NCBI RefSeq assembly: GCF_014696625.1 | Contig: NZ_JACJQL010000009.1 | Location: forward strand, 62,001-126,000 | DNA length: 64,000 nt | Direction: 5' to 3' | Source of the DNA: Nostoc parmelioides FACHB-3921 | GTDB lineage: Bacteria > Cyanobacteriota > Cyanobacteriia > Cyanobacteriales > Nostocaceae | Part shown: in pieces, positions 16,977-26,128 of the stretch | Layout of the letters: the number at the start of each line of letters is the position of its first letter | Numbering within the stretch: the stretch's first letter is position 1 | Made by a program: the position numbers and the translations under genes | The notes under the pieces: generated by a model | The model's input: the letters and a program-made list of their open reading frames with translations, nothing else | The model's database searches: none | Told to the model about the DNA's origin: nothing

Positions 16977-18566
16977 TCAAACCCCCACTAATTGTTTATC
17001 TTTCGTCTCAATTGGTGCTGAAAGTGCTGCTTCCAAATCCGCACAACCTAATCTTTCCTCAAGAATTTTCATGACTTCTCGTCCGAAATCATTGGGGTTT
17101 TGTCGCCAAGCTTGCAAACAAACTTCCCCAAAGAATGAACCAAGAGGTTCGGGGTTCCACAAGAGTTTTTTGGCTGTCCAAGGCATCAAACTCATGGGAT
17201 TGTACCCTGGTTTGAGGACACCTTCTTTAAAAGCATATTCTTCTAAATGGGTATGGGGTTGCAAACCAATAAAGAAAATAGCTGGTTCGACTTTATCAGC
17301 ACCGAAGATTTTTTCCAATTCGCGGTGGTAGGCAATGGTTTGACGGATGGTTTCAGGACGTTCGTCAATCACGTTAAAGGAATAATTGACAGAAACCATA
17401 TCATTAAACCCAGCCGCTTTTAAGTCACGGCAGTTTTGCAAGACAGTCCGCAAGTTATAACCCATCCGCATTTTTCGCACGAGTTCTTGAGAACCACTGG
17501 TAATTCCAATTTCAAAATAGTTCATCCCAGTTTTTGCCATCAACTCACACAATTCTGGTGTGAGGTTGTCGGCTCTGATGTATGCTGCCCAGTGGATATC
17601 TGTCATACCAGAATCAATAATTTTCTGTAACAGTTCCACAGCATCATCAATGAATTTTCGTGCAGGAATGAATTGGGCATCTGTAAACCAGAAATTGCGA
17701 ATGCCGCGATTATACAATTGCCGTATTTCTGCCACGACTTCATCAGCTGGGTTAATACGTACCTGTTTACCTTCCACTACGGTGTACACACAGTAACAAC
17801 AGTTGTGAGGACAACCGCGTTTGGTTTGGACACCGATATAAAAGTCTTGTTCTTGCAGGTAATAGTTAAACTCCGGCCAGATAGTTTCGATATAGTCGTA
17901 GTTACAGGCGCTTTTTTCCAATGGGGTGGGTTGTTCGTGGATTAAACGTTGGCGTGGCTTCGCTTCTCCCACTACATAACAGCGTTCATCCCGAAACTCT
18001 TTGCCACTTAAGAATTTTTCGAGTAAAGTTTCCCCTTCACCCACAGAAATAATTGTGCCATTGGGTAGGCTTTTACCCAGTTGTTCGTAAAATACGCTAA
18101 CAGCACCACCACCCACAACCACACGGGCATCAGGGTGATATTTGGCAGCACGTTTTAAGCCACGTTTAATTAATCCCAGGTTACGCCACAACTCGACATA
18201 GTAGGCAATGAAGATGCGTAAACCACCTAAAGCCCCACGTAATTTAATGAGGGGATTTTTAGCGTAGTAAAATTCAAAAGCGTTTTGCAGAGGGTTGCCA
18301 CCACGTCCACCCACTGGGGCATAAATTTGAATATCCCTCCAAGAAAATACCAATAGGGTGGGCTGGAATTCGTCGATACAACGATCCAAGGCAGAGGCAT
18401 AATCTAAAGGTGGAACTGTTCCCAAATCAAAAATTCGTTGTTCGATATCGGGAAACATTTTGTGGACATGATCGCTCAAGTAAACAACCCCAATAGGAAA
18501 GATGGGGTTACAAGGAAGGCGAACATAGAGAATTCGATTTTCCATCATCGGTGTTTTAACTTCCAT
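16977..18566 (-). CDS. B12-binding-type radical SAM protein
   Basis: A 529-residue protein with an N-terminal cobalamin-binding-like Rossmann region (residues about 8-200; RLPCNPIFPIGVVYLSDHV, VVVGGGAVSVFYEQLG, ISVGEGETLLEKFL) and a radical SAM barrel (about 235-460) with the cluster motif CPHNCCYC (C-x3-C-x2-C) and FWFTDAQFI. It would cleave S-adenosylmethionine at a 4Fe-4S cluster; the substrate is unknown. Similar cyanobacterial proteins have been annotated as linked to PSII high-light acclimation, which I cannot verify from sequence. ATG codons at 18566, 18548 and 18545 are all possible; the first gives the full length. Monocistronic. Confidence 0.8.
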   Translation of the reverse strand: MEVKTPMMENRILYVRLPCNPIFPIGVVYLSDHVHKMFPDIEQRIFDLGTVPPLDYASALDRCIDEFQPTLLVFSWRDIQIYAPVGGRGGNPLQNAFEFYYAKNPLIKLRGALGGLRIFIAYYVELWRNLGLIKRGLKRAAKYHPDARVVVGGGAVSVFYEQLGKSLPNGTIISVGEGETLLEKFLSGKEFRDERCYVVGEAKPRQRLIHEQPTPLEKSACNYDYIETIWPEFNYYLQEQDFYIGVQTKRGCPHNCCYCVYTVVEGKQVRINPADEVVAEIRQLYNRGIRNFWFTDAQFIPARKFIDDAVELLQKIIDSGMTDIHWAAYIRADNLTPELCELMAKTGMNYFEIGITSGSQELVRKMRMGYNLRTVLQNCRDLKAAGFNDMVSVNYSFNVIDERPETIRQTIAYHRELEKIFGADKVEPAIFFIGLQPHTHLEEYAFKEGVLKPGYNPMSLMPWTAKKLLWNPEPLGSFFGEVCLQAWRQNPNDFGREVMKILEERLGCADLEAALSAPIETKDKQLVGV

Positions 18567-19085
18567 CTTGCCGTCTGTTGAGGAGAGTTGAAAAAATAGT
18601 CAATATGCCAAGTGTGTTTTAGTCTGACTTGCCTATTACAAGCCTGCTTGACATTTAAGCAGATTCTTGATAAGCAGATTTTCCTGGCATGGAAATAATA
18701 TAGATTGGCTTTATGAAGAAAAATTTCATATATCTTTACCATAACACTGAGTTCATTCCTTAAGCGATGATCCCTATAGTTAAGCCCTAAGAAGGTTGAA
18801 ACTGAAAATTTTCTATTAGAGGTTTCATTGCGGCGCTGGAATAACGATGATTCAATGGTATTGATTATGAATTTAATAGGTCATAAATTGAGAAAAAATA
18901 TTTATTACTGTATAATTTTATGGGCAATAATTTTTTTTATATAAATTCCATAACTTGAACATATCTTTAGATATAAATAGCGTAGAAAATTTCAGTTGGT
19001 AGTCGGAGTTACAACATATTGGGATCAGCCAGTGTTAACTTTGCAGGTGTAATGTAAAATTGTGGCGACAAGCTCCTCAGCAGTT
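18567..19085. other. Divergent AT-rich intergenic region
   Basis: About 500 bases between the divergent radical SAM gene and the DUF1830 gene. It is AT-rich, especially 18870-18960, and should hold both promoters. No gene, tRNA or clear repeat was seen; the 65-codon minus-strand frame at 18545-18742 looks accidental. Confidence 0.5.
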
Positions 19086-19460
19086 ATGGCTCAAATATTA
19101 GATCCTCTACCACCAGAGCAATCAGGAAAAGTTCTCTGCTGCTACGTTAATGCCACGAGCAAAATCCAGGTCGCTCGCATCACCAATATTCCCAATTGGT
19201 ACTTTGAAAGGGTGGTTTTCCCTGGACAACGCCTCGTGTTTGAAGCTCCCATCGAAGGGCAAATGGAGATTCATACAGGTATGATGGCAAGTGCAATTTT
19301 GTCTGACACCATTCCGTGCGATCGCCTGATTATGAGCGAACCTAGCAGCAATGAATTTAATACAGATTCCTTAGGGACAGACCCTATTAGTACAAAATCC
19401 GTAGCGCAGACAAATAATACAAAACCTTTAACAGTTGCTGGTCTAGCATCCGTTGAATAA
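19086..19460 (+). CDS. DUF1830 family protein
   Basis: A small cyanobacterial conserved protein (124 residues from ATG 19086). The DUF1830 core covers about residues 15-80: ILCCYVNATSKIQVARITN, WYFERVVFPGQRLVFEAP, and a pattern ending in IPCDRL. The tail is polar and variable. Function is unknown. A GTG at 19062 would add eight residues (MATSSSAV); the ATG fits the usual family start better. A strong terminator follows. Confidence 0.75.
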   Translation: MAQILDPLPPEQSGKVLCCYVNATSKIQVARITNIPNWYFERVVFPGQRLVFEAPIEGQMEIHTGMMASAILSDTIPCDRLIMSEPSSNEFNTDSLGTDPISTKSVAQTNNTKPLTVAGLASVE

Positions 19461-19483
19461 GAAAATAATTTTAGTCAAATATT

Positions 19484-19511
19484 AAAAGCTGCTGAATTCA
19501 GCAGCTTTTTT
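19484..19511 (+). terminator. Intrinsic terminator after DUF1830 gene
   Basis: A perfect palindromic stem AAAAGCTGCTGAA / TTCAGCAGCTTTT (19484-19509) ends in a run of six T (19506-19511). It lies 24 bases after the stop codon. Confidence 0.9.
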
Positions 19512-19556
19512 GTTTAGTTAATTGTCAATTGTCAGTTGTCAGTAGTTTTACTCTAC

Positions 19557-19606
19557 TCCCCTGCTCCCCCTGCTCCCTGCCCCCCTGCTTCCCCTGCCCC
19601 CAGCCT
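19557..19606. repeat. C-rich CCCCTGCT tandem tract
   Basis: Degenerate copies of CCCCTGCT or CCCTGC. The same kind of tract, on the opposite strand, occurs at 1353-1387 and 10955-10990, and on this strand at 21625-21660. Confidence 0.75.
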
Positions 19607-19642
19607 CTTAAAAGTCCCACTCCCATCTACAATAAATATTTT

Positions 19643-20104
19643 ATGCACCTACCTTCATTTATTTGGCTGTGGAAAATAGCTGCGTGGTCGATGGGATTAT
19701 CGCTATTGGCTTATGTGCTGCTAGCAACCACAGGGTTTTGGATGTGGCGGATAAGAAATTCGCTCACAGTTCCTAGTTTTATGATGTTTGCTGGGGGTCG
19801 TTCACAATGGGTAACGCTGCACGTGATTATGGGTGTCAGCATGGTCAGTTTAGTGCTGTTACTGCTGGCGATCGGAATTATCGGCACTTTGGGACACTTT
19901 GGCTCTTTAGGTCACTCTTCACACCTGTGGGCTGGATTAATTGTCGTGGGATTAGTTTTACTATCTGCCTTTAGTGCGACACAGATTAGGTTCGGGAAAG
20001 CTTGGGCTAGACCGTTACACATCACTTTAAATACTATTTTGTTTTTAGGTTTCGCTTGGGTATCACTCACTGGTTGGAGTGTAGTACAAAAGTATCTACC
20101 ATGA
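19643..20104 (+). CDS. DUF4079 family membrane protein
   Basis: A 153-residue protein with four hydrophobic segments (about 6-28, 45-68, 82-102 and 122-148) resembling DUF4079 proteins of cyanobacteria, which look like small cytochrome b561/ferric-reductase-type membrane domains. His residues in LHVIMGV, HLWAGL and LHITLN are spaced like possible haem ligands, but that is inference. The longer frame from 19529 would begin in C-rich repeat DNA, so ATG 19643 is chosen. The next gene starts 84 bases on. Confidence 0.65.
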   Translation: MHLPSFIWLWKIAAWSMGLSLLAYVLLATTGFWMWRIRNSLTVPSFMMFAGGRSQWVTLHVIMGVSMVSLVLLLLAIGIIGTLGHFGSLGHSSHLWAGLIVVGLVLLSAFSATQIRFGKAWARPLHITLNTILFLGFAWVSLTGWSVVQKYLP

Positions 20105-20187
20105 ACATATTCAGCCACCGGCTACCACCCCCTACTCTCACTATCCCGGTTAGACTAAATTTAAAAGCCTATAAGCCTAATTGAGCC

Positions 20188-20742
20188 GTGACAGCAAATT
20201 TAGTCGATAATTCAACTACTGTTTTCCGCCTATCTCCCCTAATTCGGATTACCTTACTCAGTCTATACATAGCGCTCACAGTCCCCTTACCTTTCTTAGC
20301 AGAGGCGACAAACGCACCTACACCACCGACTTTGTTATGGGTGGGAATTAGCATTGGTTTTGTTGGCTTGTATGCGGTGTTGACTGAACGAGTAGTTGTA
20401 GATGACCAAGGAATACAGGTAACATATCCAGTCTGGGTTCCCAAATTCTTCCGTAAAGGTTGGTCTTTACCTTGGAAAGAAGTAAAACAAATTAAACCCC
20501 GCTCCACAGGGCAAGGAGGGCTGGTTTATTATTTTCTCAGTCAAGATGGAAAAGCTTATTTACTACCCATGCGCGTAGCCGGATTTGCCCGTCTGGTGAA
20601 CATTGTCCAAAGCAAAACAGGTATAGACACCACAGATGTTCGCCCTTTAGCACAACCGTGGATGTATTTAATTTTATTAGGATTTACACTATTACTACTT
20701 TTAATCGATGCTTGGGCGATCGCCACAGCTATAGCCATCTAA
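20188..20742 (+). CDS. Conserved membrane protein with PH-like domain
   Basis: A 184-residue protein starting at GTG. Two hydrophobic segments near the N-terminus (about 20-42 and 48-65), a soluble middle (about 68-145; ERVVVDDQGIQVTYPVW, WKEVKQIKPR) that looks like a bacterial PH-like beta domain, and a C-terminal hydrophobic segment (about 158-182). Function unknown. It lies between the DUF4079 gene and an ABC ATPase gene on the same strand (gap 77 bases), so they may be cotranscribed. Confidence 0.6.
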   Translation: MTANLVDNSTTVFRLSPLIRITLLSLYIALTVPLPFLAEATNAPTPPTLLWVGISIGFVGLYAVLTERVVVDDQGIQVTYPVWVPKFFRKGWSLPWKEVKQIKPRSTGQGGLVYYFLSQDGKAYLLPMRVAGFARLVNIVQSKTGIDTTDVRPLAQPWMYLILLGFTLLLLLIDAWAIATAIAI

Positions 20743-20819
20743 GATTAGGAACCGGGGATTAGGGACTGGGTAAAAAACTTCTCCCCAATACCCCCACACC
20801 TTACACCCCTATACTCCCG

Positions 20820-21575
20820 ATGACAGCCCAACTACGGCTAGAACAAGTTAATCTGTTTGCCAAGCTAAAAACCCAACTCCAGGGCCACCAAATATTGCAG
20901 GATATCTCTTTTGAGATTAACTCTGGCGATCGCCTAGCAATTATTGGTTCCTCCGGTGCTGGCAAAACGTCTCTACTACGCCTCATTAACCGACTTAGTG
21001 AACCCAATAGCGGCAAAATTTTTTTAGAAAATCAAGAATATGAGCAAATTCCCGTCATCCAATTACGCCAGATAGTAACCCTGGTATTACAAGAGCCAAA
21101 GTTGCTGGGGATGACAGTCCAGCAAGCCTTAGCTTACCCTTTAGTTTTGCGCGGTTTGCCCAAAGAGACTATTCAACAGCGAGTTAGTCATTGGACAGAA
21201 CAGCTGCAAATCCCTAGTGATTGGTTAGGACGCACTGAGGTACAACTTTCGACTGGACAGAGACAACTCGTAGCGATCGCTCGTGCTTTAGCCATTCAAC
21301 CGAAAATTCTCCTGTTAGACGAGCCAACCTCTCATCTAGATATTGGTATAGCCTCCCATCTTATCCAAGTTTTAACTCAGCTAACTCAAACTCATCCCAC
21401 AACAATCGTGATGGTAAACAGTCAGCTAGACTTCAATCAGATGTTTTGTAATCGGCTTTTGTATTTACAGCAAGGACGTTTATTGGTAAATCAAACAGCT
21501 TCTAACATCGACTGGATTGACTTGCAAAAGAGGTTGATGCACGCCGAAAACCAAGCCAATGAAGAATGGAACTAA
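20820..21575 (+). CDS. ABC transporter ATP-binding protein
   Basis: A 251-residue ABC ATPase: Walker A GSSGAGKTS (about residue 40), Q-loop LVLQEPKLLG, signature LSTGQRQLVAIARAL (the usual LSGGQ has S-T-G-Q), Walker B ILLLDEPTSHLD. The compact form resembles FetA/YbbL-type ATPases. No permease or binding-protein gene is beside it; the upstream genes encode two small membrane proteins. The substrate is unknown. The ATG follows a repeat-rich leader. Confidence 0.85.
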   Translation: MTAQLRLEQVNLFAKLKTQLQGHQILQDISFEINSGDRLAIIGSSGAGKTSLLRLINRLSEPNSGKIFLENQEYEQIPVIQLRQIVTLVLQEPKLLGMTVQQALAYPLVLRGLPKETIQQRVSHWTEQLQIPSDWLGRTEVQLSTGQRQLVAIARALAIQPKILLLDEPTSHLDIGIASHLIQVLTQLTQTHPTTIVMVNSQLDFNQMFCNRLLYLQQGRLLVNQTASNIDWIDLQKRLMHAENQANEEWN

Positions 21576-21576
21576 T

Positions 21577-21614
21577 GTCAATGGTCAATGGTCATTAGTC
21601 AATGGTCATTAGTT
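21577..21614. repeat. GTCAATG/GTCATTA heptamer array
   Basis: Five copies of GTCAATG or GTCATTA right after the ABC ATPase stop codon, followed by a C-rich tract. Same repeat class as at 9682-9764. Confidence 0.85.
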
Positions 21615-21656
21615 ATTCTCCTTTGCTTCCCCTGCTCCTCTACTTCCCTGCCTCCC

Positions 21657-22427
21657 TTACACCCTCTGCCCACTTAGTGTTGAGCGTTGGTTGCTAAATC
21701 TTTCTTTTGTTAACTTTGCTTGTGTTTGTGGAGGATTAGCATTCAAAATTTCCATGTTAAATCTGTATCCAACATTGCGGATAGTCTGAATGAGGCTAGG
21801 TTGGCGGGGATCAAGTTCTACTTTTTTACGTAACGATAGAACATGAGTGTCAATGGTACGCGGATTGTCGATAGCGTCAGGCCACGCACGACGTAGCAAC
21901 TCTGATCGGCTCAAAGGTACTCCACCAGCTTGCGCCAAAACGTACAACAAACTAAATTCCTGTGGAGTCAGGTCGATAAACTCCCCTTGGAATCGTACAC
22001 GGCGCTGGACTAAATCGATTTGCAAAGTACCATAATCCAAATAAGCAGGAGCAGTAGGTGTGCGCTTGCGGCGGATTAATGCCTCTACCCTAGCCAAAAA
22101 CTCCTGCATCCCAAATGGTTTGCTCAAGTAATCATCAGCTCCCGCTTTCAACCCGGCAACGATATCAGCCTCATTAGTCCGAGCAGATAACATGAGAATT
22201 AGCGGTTGTTGCTGACGATGCAGCCAACGGCAAAATTCAATACCGTCACCATCTGGCAAATCAGCATCCAGAATGACTAGAGTTGGCTGATGGCTCAAAA
22301 AGGCTTCCCTTGCTTGATATATGCTGGCGGCTTGATGCACACGGTACTCCAACTGTTGCAAGTGCCAACCCAGCAACGACCTCAGATGGGGATTCCCCTC
22401 AACGATTTCAATACAAACCGAACCCAC
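21657..22427 (-). CDS. OmpR/PhoB-type response regulator
   Basis: A 256-residue two-domain regulator. The receiver domain (about 4-118) has the phosphoacceptor D54 in LVILDADLPDGDG, S81 and K103 (LSKPFG). At the N-terminal acidic pocket it reads IVEGN: E10 is kept but the second acid is Gly11. The winged-helix DNA-binding domain (about 130-228) shows LTPQEFSLLYVLA, RSELLRRAWPD, and TIDTHVLSLRKKVE...QTIRNVGYRF. The tail after 230 is polar and variable. The start is GTG 22427, with AAGGGG about ten bases upstream; no ATG exists before the in-frame stop. No sensor kinase is adjacent, so it is an orphan here. Confidence 0.88.
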   Translation of the reverse strand: MGSVCIEIVEGNPHLRSLLGWHLQQLEYRVHQAASIYQAREAFLSHQPTLVILDADLPDGDGIEFCRWLHRQQQPLILMLSARTNEADIVAGLKAGADDYLSKPFGMQEFLARVEALIRRKRTPTAPAYLDYGTLQIDLVQRRVRFQGEFIDLTPQEFSLLYVLAQAGGVPLSRSELLRRAWPDAIDNPRTIDTHVLSLRKKVELDPRQPSLIQTIRNVGYRFNMEILNANPPQTQAKLTKERFSNQRSTLSGQRV

Positions 22428-22963
22428 GGCGGCAAGACCCCTTAGCGTCGATGAATTTCAAAGTAACAAGCCCATGCCCAAGGTTTTGTAGTCTTTGTTA
22501 CTCTAGCCACAATTACCTTTACGTTTTTTTATAACCTATGTTGGCAAAATGTTGAGTTTATGCCTTGTCCAGAGCGAAGTTGATAATATTGTTAAATTTT
22601 TGTTATAGTTATTAAAAGTTCTTTTAGCTAAATGACTTACATTTAGAGCCAAACAATGTACCTCAACGTCATCAGCAAAAGAATACACAGCGTTAATTTT
22701 TGGCTAAATTCGCTTGTAATTTAGTTAATTCGACCACTTTTCCTCTGCTCAAGCTGTTCACTACAACTGAAAGTATAAAAATAGCCTAACGACTTAACGT
22801 AATTGCAAGTTTTCTGGAATAAAATCTAACTGTATTGTAGCTGCTGGAGTAACTATCAAAAGTGACAAAAAAGAATTGCATCTGAAATTGAAGCAGAAAT
22901 CACCCTTCACATTTCAGCCTGAATCATTTACAATTCTCATTCCAAAGACATAAATCAGCAGTT
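22428..22963. other. Divergent intergenic region
   Basis: Over 500 bases between the regulator gene (minus) and the small conserved gene (plus). AT-rich with T-runs near 22590-22620; the promoters of both genes should be here. No gene, tRNA or strong repeat was found. Confidence 0.5.
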
Positions 22964-23206
22964 ATGCTCCAAGACACACAAACCATCCGCTATTACCAAC
23001 GAATTACCGACGCCTTCGTCGATTTGTGGAATCGCGGTTATCGCACGGATGAAATGCGGATGTATTTGGACGGGTATTTAGCCGCGCTGCGACACAGTAA
23101 CGTCATTGAGCCTTATCTGATTCATCGTTTAGAGGAGGAAGCTAGTCGCTACTTGTACGATGTGTCAAACTTTGTGAAAACACAGCCACAACCAGACTAT
23201 TACTAA
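22964..23206 (+). CDS. Small conserved cyanobacterial protein (DUF6761-like)
   Basis: An 80-residue soluble protein, mostly helical, rich in Tyr and Arg (IRYYQRITDAFVDLWNRGYRT, MRMYLDGYLAALRHSN, IHRLEEEASRYLYD). It looks like a conserved cyanobacterial family of unknown role. Monocistronic, with codon use like the surrounding genes. Confidence 0.7.
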   Translation: MLQDTQTIRYYQRITDAFVDLWNRGYRTDEMRMYLDGYLAALRHSNVIEPYLIHRLEEEASRYLYDVSNFVKTQPQPDYY

Positions 23207-23596
23207 ACCCCGCCAAAGAGCAAATAATAGTACCTGTAGCTCAACGCACGCAGATGATCTTAGCATATTATCTGTAATGGTCAAGAGCCACAATGGCGGG
23301 AATTCGGGGAAATACTTTACTCATGGATATCAGCCCCTCAGTTATTTAGGGATTTCCAATCATGAGAATTGGGCGAAAAAGAGTTTGAATTTTGGATTTT
23401 TAATTGAACATCTAGAATTGCCAATCCAAAATTACAGGAGCATAGGGCGTAGGAAATGGGAAATTGGCTAATTTTCCATAATGTCTAATCTGATACCTTT
23501 GGGAAAATATCTTTGGACTATTCCTATGCCCCATACCCAACTTTTATGAAAGAGTATTAAGCGTAAATCCTACTTTTTCTAATTTTTAGAAGGGAT
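23207..23596. other. Intergenic region with imperfect inverted repeat
   Basis: No convincing gene. GGGCGTAGGAA (23445-23455) pairs with TTCCTATGCCC (23521-23531) with one mismatch, possibly a short palindromic element. The 64-codon frame at 23277-23471 has no family likeness. Confidence 0.5.
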
Positions 23597-24040
23597 TTAT
23601 TTAGCTCTAGCACAACCTTCCAAAACAGTATTACCTGCAATGTATACTGCTGAGTAAGGGTAGTTGATGTCAGACATACCATCACTACAAGAACCTTTTC
23701 TGATTACCAGGGTATTGGTGCTGTTACGCCCTCGCAAACGATAAACTCTGACTAAATCTGCTGGTCTTCCTGATGCTGTGGAAGGGGCAATATAAGGAAA
23801 CTTTTGACTAGATTCAGGGGTAGAGTAAATTATTCCTTTGCGGCTAATTGTTACACCCCAAAACGGTTCTGTACCACTGACCATCAATTCTTCACTAGTA
23901 CCTCGATTGGTAGCCTGAGAAACCAAGGAATTATTATTAACATTAATGTCTTCTCTTTTGCTGTTAGCACTGCTAGTATCACTCAACATTAAAATAGTAG
24001 TAATTCCAGCTAAGAATGTAGACAAAATTTGTATTTTCAT
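23597..24040 (-). CDS. Secreted COG3650-like protein
   Basis: A 147-residue exported protein: signal peptide (MKIQILSTFLAGITTILMLSDTSSA, about 25 residues), then a variable spacer, then a domain with SGTEPFWGVTISRKGIIYS and the pair of Cys residues in GSCSDGMSD and EGCARAK that may form a disulphide. The xGTEPFW motif is characteristic of COG3650-like periplasmic proteins of unknown function. Monocistronic, followed by about 150 bases before the psaE-distal neighbours on the other side. Confidence 0.7.
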   Translation of the reverse strand: MKIQILSTFLAGITTILMLSDTSSANSKREDINVNNNSLVSQATNRGTSEELMVSGTEPFWGVTISRKGIIYSTPESSQKFPYIAPSTASGRPADLVRVYRLRGRNSTNTLVIRKGSCSDGMSDINYPYSAVYIAGNTVLEGCARAK

Positions 24041-24143
24041 GGCTTTCTAATTAAATTTATTAGTTAGTTTCGTGCTTTTTTAACTACAACATTAACAATA
24101 TATTTTCCGCCTGAATATTCAGGATTTTGAGAGTGATGATGCC

Positions 24144-24304
24144 CCAATACGGTTCAGTTAAGAAGAATAGTAGGTTGGGTAGAGCGATAGCGAAACCCAA
24201 CAAAGTGGCAAGAATGTTGGGTTACTCTACGAGAAGGCTGCGCCTACGTTCCTCAACCCAACCTACACCAAATCAGTTTTTTAACGCTAACTGAACTGTA
24301 TTGG
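24144..24304. mobile_element. MITE-like element with 17-bp terminal inverted repeats
   Basis: CCAATACGGTTCAGTTA (24144-24160) and TAACTGAACTGTATTGG (24288-24304) are inverted copies matching at 16 of 17 positions, 161 bases end to end. Inside is a second perfect inverted repeat GTAGGTTGGGT (24170-24180) / ACCCAACCTAC (24256-24266), and internal AACCCAACA / TGTTGGGTT. No coding capacity. The layout is that of a non-autonomous miniature transposable element; no clear target duplication was identified. Confidence 0.75.
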
Positions 24305-24459
24305 ACTATGCCCCGTCTACTCAGACGTACAAATTTATAAGGTAATGCGGAAAGCCCAAAATCCGCAAATAACAAAAAATAACCCCCTGTAGATGCAGAA
24401 GGCTATTTCTCGTTGATGATTAATTTTGTGAGATATTCAGAATGGGGCGATGTAATGAG

Positions 24460-25569
24460 CTATGCTCTACCGGAGGCGATCGCCAGACAGATGGCAGCTA
24501 AGATGGCAGCTATCACGTAAAATGAGCTAACTACCTGTAATTCTGACCAGCCTGATAATTCTAAATGGTGGTGCAGAGGAGCCATTTTCAAGAGGCGCTT
24601 GCCTTTACCGTCGGGGCCTTTGGTGGCTTTGTAATAGCTTACCTGTGCCATTACAGAAAGGGTTTCAACGAAGAAGATGCCACTGAGGATAAACAGGGCT
24701 ACCAAACTGTTAGTTAGTAAAGCTACAGCAGCTAAAGCACCTCCTAGTGCTAGGGAACCTGTATCACCCATGAACACCCTAGCTGGGTTGCGGTTGTGAG
24801 CTAAGAAACCTAAGCAACTGCCGCTTAAAGCTGCACAGAAAACCATTAATGCGGGGGATGTTGGGGCAACTATAGCACCTAATGCGAGTAGGGCGATCGC
24901 TACAGTTCCTCCGGCTAATCCATCAATACCATCAGTTAAATTAGTTGCATTACTCTCTGCCACGAGGACAAAGCCAGCCAAAGGCCAGAATAAAAATCCC
25001 AAAGGTAGGGCAAAGCTTACCCAGGGTAAAGCAATACTCGTAATATTAGCAGGTTGATTAAACATTAACCATAAACAAAAGGCTGCTGCAAAACCGATTT
25101 GCAAAGCCAATTTCATCCGGGGGGAGATACCCTTATTGGACTTACGGCGCAGAATTTGCCAATCGTCAATCCAACCAATTAGCCCATAGCTGAGGGTGAG
25201 AGCAGAGACAGCAAGTACTTCTATCGCAAAGTTAGACAGTACACAAGCACCTACCACGGCAACAGGGATGAAAAATATCCCCCCCATTGTGGGTGTGCCG
25301 GCTTTTTTCAAGTGGGCTTGAGGGCCATCTTCACGGATGATTTGCCCAGTTTTCAATGCTTGCAGTAGTGGTACGACAAAGTAACCTGCAATAGCTGAAG
25401 CAATAGTACATAGCAACAGGGGCAAGGTCAGCGATGTACCTTGCCAGGGATTTCTGTTTGCTATCCAATCCAAAGTTAAAGCTACTATGCCTAGCCCGGC
25501 GGCTAAGGAAGAAGCTAGACCAATACCAGAAATATTTAATCCTTGATTAGGCGATAATTTAGCGTCCAC
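24460..25569 (-). CDS. mraY: Phospho-N-acetylmuramoyl-pentapeptide-transferase
   Basis: A 369-residue polytopic membrane enzyme that moves phospho-MurNAc-pentapeptide from UDP to undecaprenyl phosphate, making lipid I for peptidoglycan. Motifs seen: [34 protein letters not shown] and the C-terminal [13 protein letters not shown]. About ten transmembrane segments; length is normal for cyanobacteria. It stands apart from other mur genes, as is common in cyanobacteria. Confidence 0.97.
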   Translation of the reverse strand: MDAKLSPNQGLNISGIGLASSLAAGLGIVALTLDWIANRNPWQGTSLTLPLLLCTIASAIAGYFVVPLLQALKTGQIIREDGPQAHLKKAGTPTMGGIFFIPVAVVGACVLSNFAIEVLAVSALTLSYGLIGWIDDWQILRRKSNKGISPRMKLALQIGFAAAFCLWLMFNQPANITSIALPWVSFALPLGFLFWPLAGFVLVAESNATNLTDGIDGLAGGTVAIALLALGAIVAPTSPALMVFCAALSGSCLGFLAHNRNPARVFMGDTGSLALGGALAAVALLTNSLVALFILSGIFFVETLSVMAQVSYYKATKGPDGKGKRLLKMAPLHHHLELSGWSELQVVSSFYVIAAILAAICLAIASGRA

Positions 25570-25647
25570 AAAAGTTTCCCTTCACTCCACACTTTAATAA
25601 AACTGAATTATAGGGACTATATATAACAGAGTCCCAGTCTCAAAAGA

Positions 25648-25884
25648 CTAATCTTCGTCTATGGTGATATCGTCATCATCATCATCAAGGTAATCGATGC
25701 CGTCTTCTCCACCCAGGAACTCTGATATTTCTTCTTCTTCATCGGAAAAATCTGGTTCATGAACGTCGCGGGAAATCAGACGACCGTTGGCTTGCAACCA
25801 ATCTAATAGGGAAGATTCTTGCTTTAGAGGGATGACAGCCGCACGCTGGTTACGAGGTTCTTCACGTAAAGGAGAATTCAACAT
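25648..25884 (-). CDS. DUF3134 family protein
   Basis: A 78-residue acidic protein of the cyanobacterial DUF3134 family. N-terminal half NSPLREEPRNQRAAVIPLKQESSLLDWLQANGRL is conserved; the C-terminal half is a run of Asp and Glu (DYLDDDDDDITIDED). Role unknown. It lies upstream of mraY (gap about 78 bases) on the same strand and could be cotranscribed. Confidence 0.8.
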   Translation of the reverse strand: MLNSPLREEPRNQRAAVIPLKQESSLLDWLQANGRLISRDVHEPDFSDEEEEISEFLGGEDGIDYLDDDDDDITIDED

Positions 25885-26128
25885 ATCGATATCTAATGAG
25901 CAAAAAGACTTATGTAACTAGACATTAAGCAGTCTATCACTTGAGACGGGATAATTTAGTTATTTCTTCAACTATTGGATTGATAAATCCGCAAGCTGAC
26001 CAAAATAATTTATTTAATAAAGATAAACTAATTGGGAATAGATTCTTAGTTATTTTTCCTGCTCCATACATAGGACATTAATATCAATTTAATGTGAGTT
26101 TAATGGTGATGCTTTTTAAAGGAATGTG

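Noticed and set aside
23277-23471. 64-codon plus-strand frame
   Set aside because: Composition is unlike nearby proteins, it overlaps an inverted repeat and shows no known motif.
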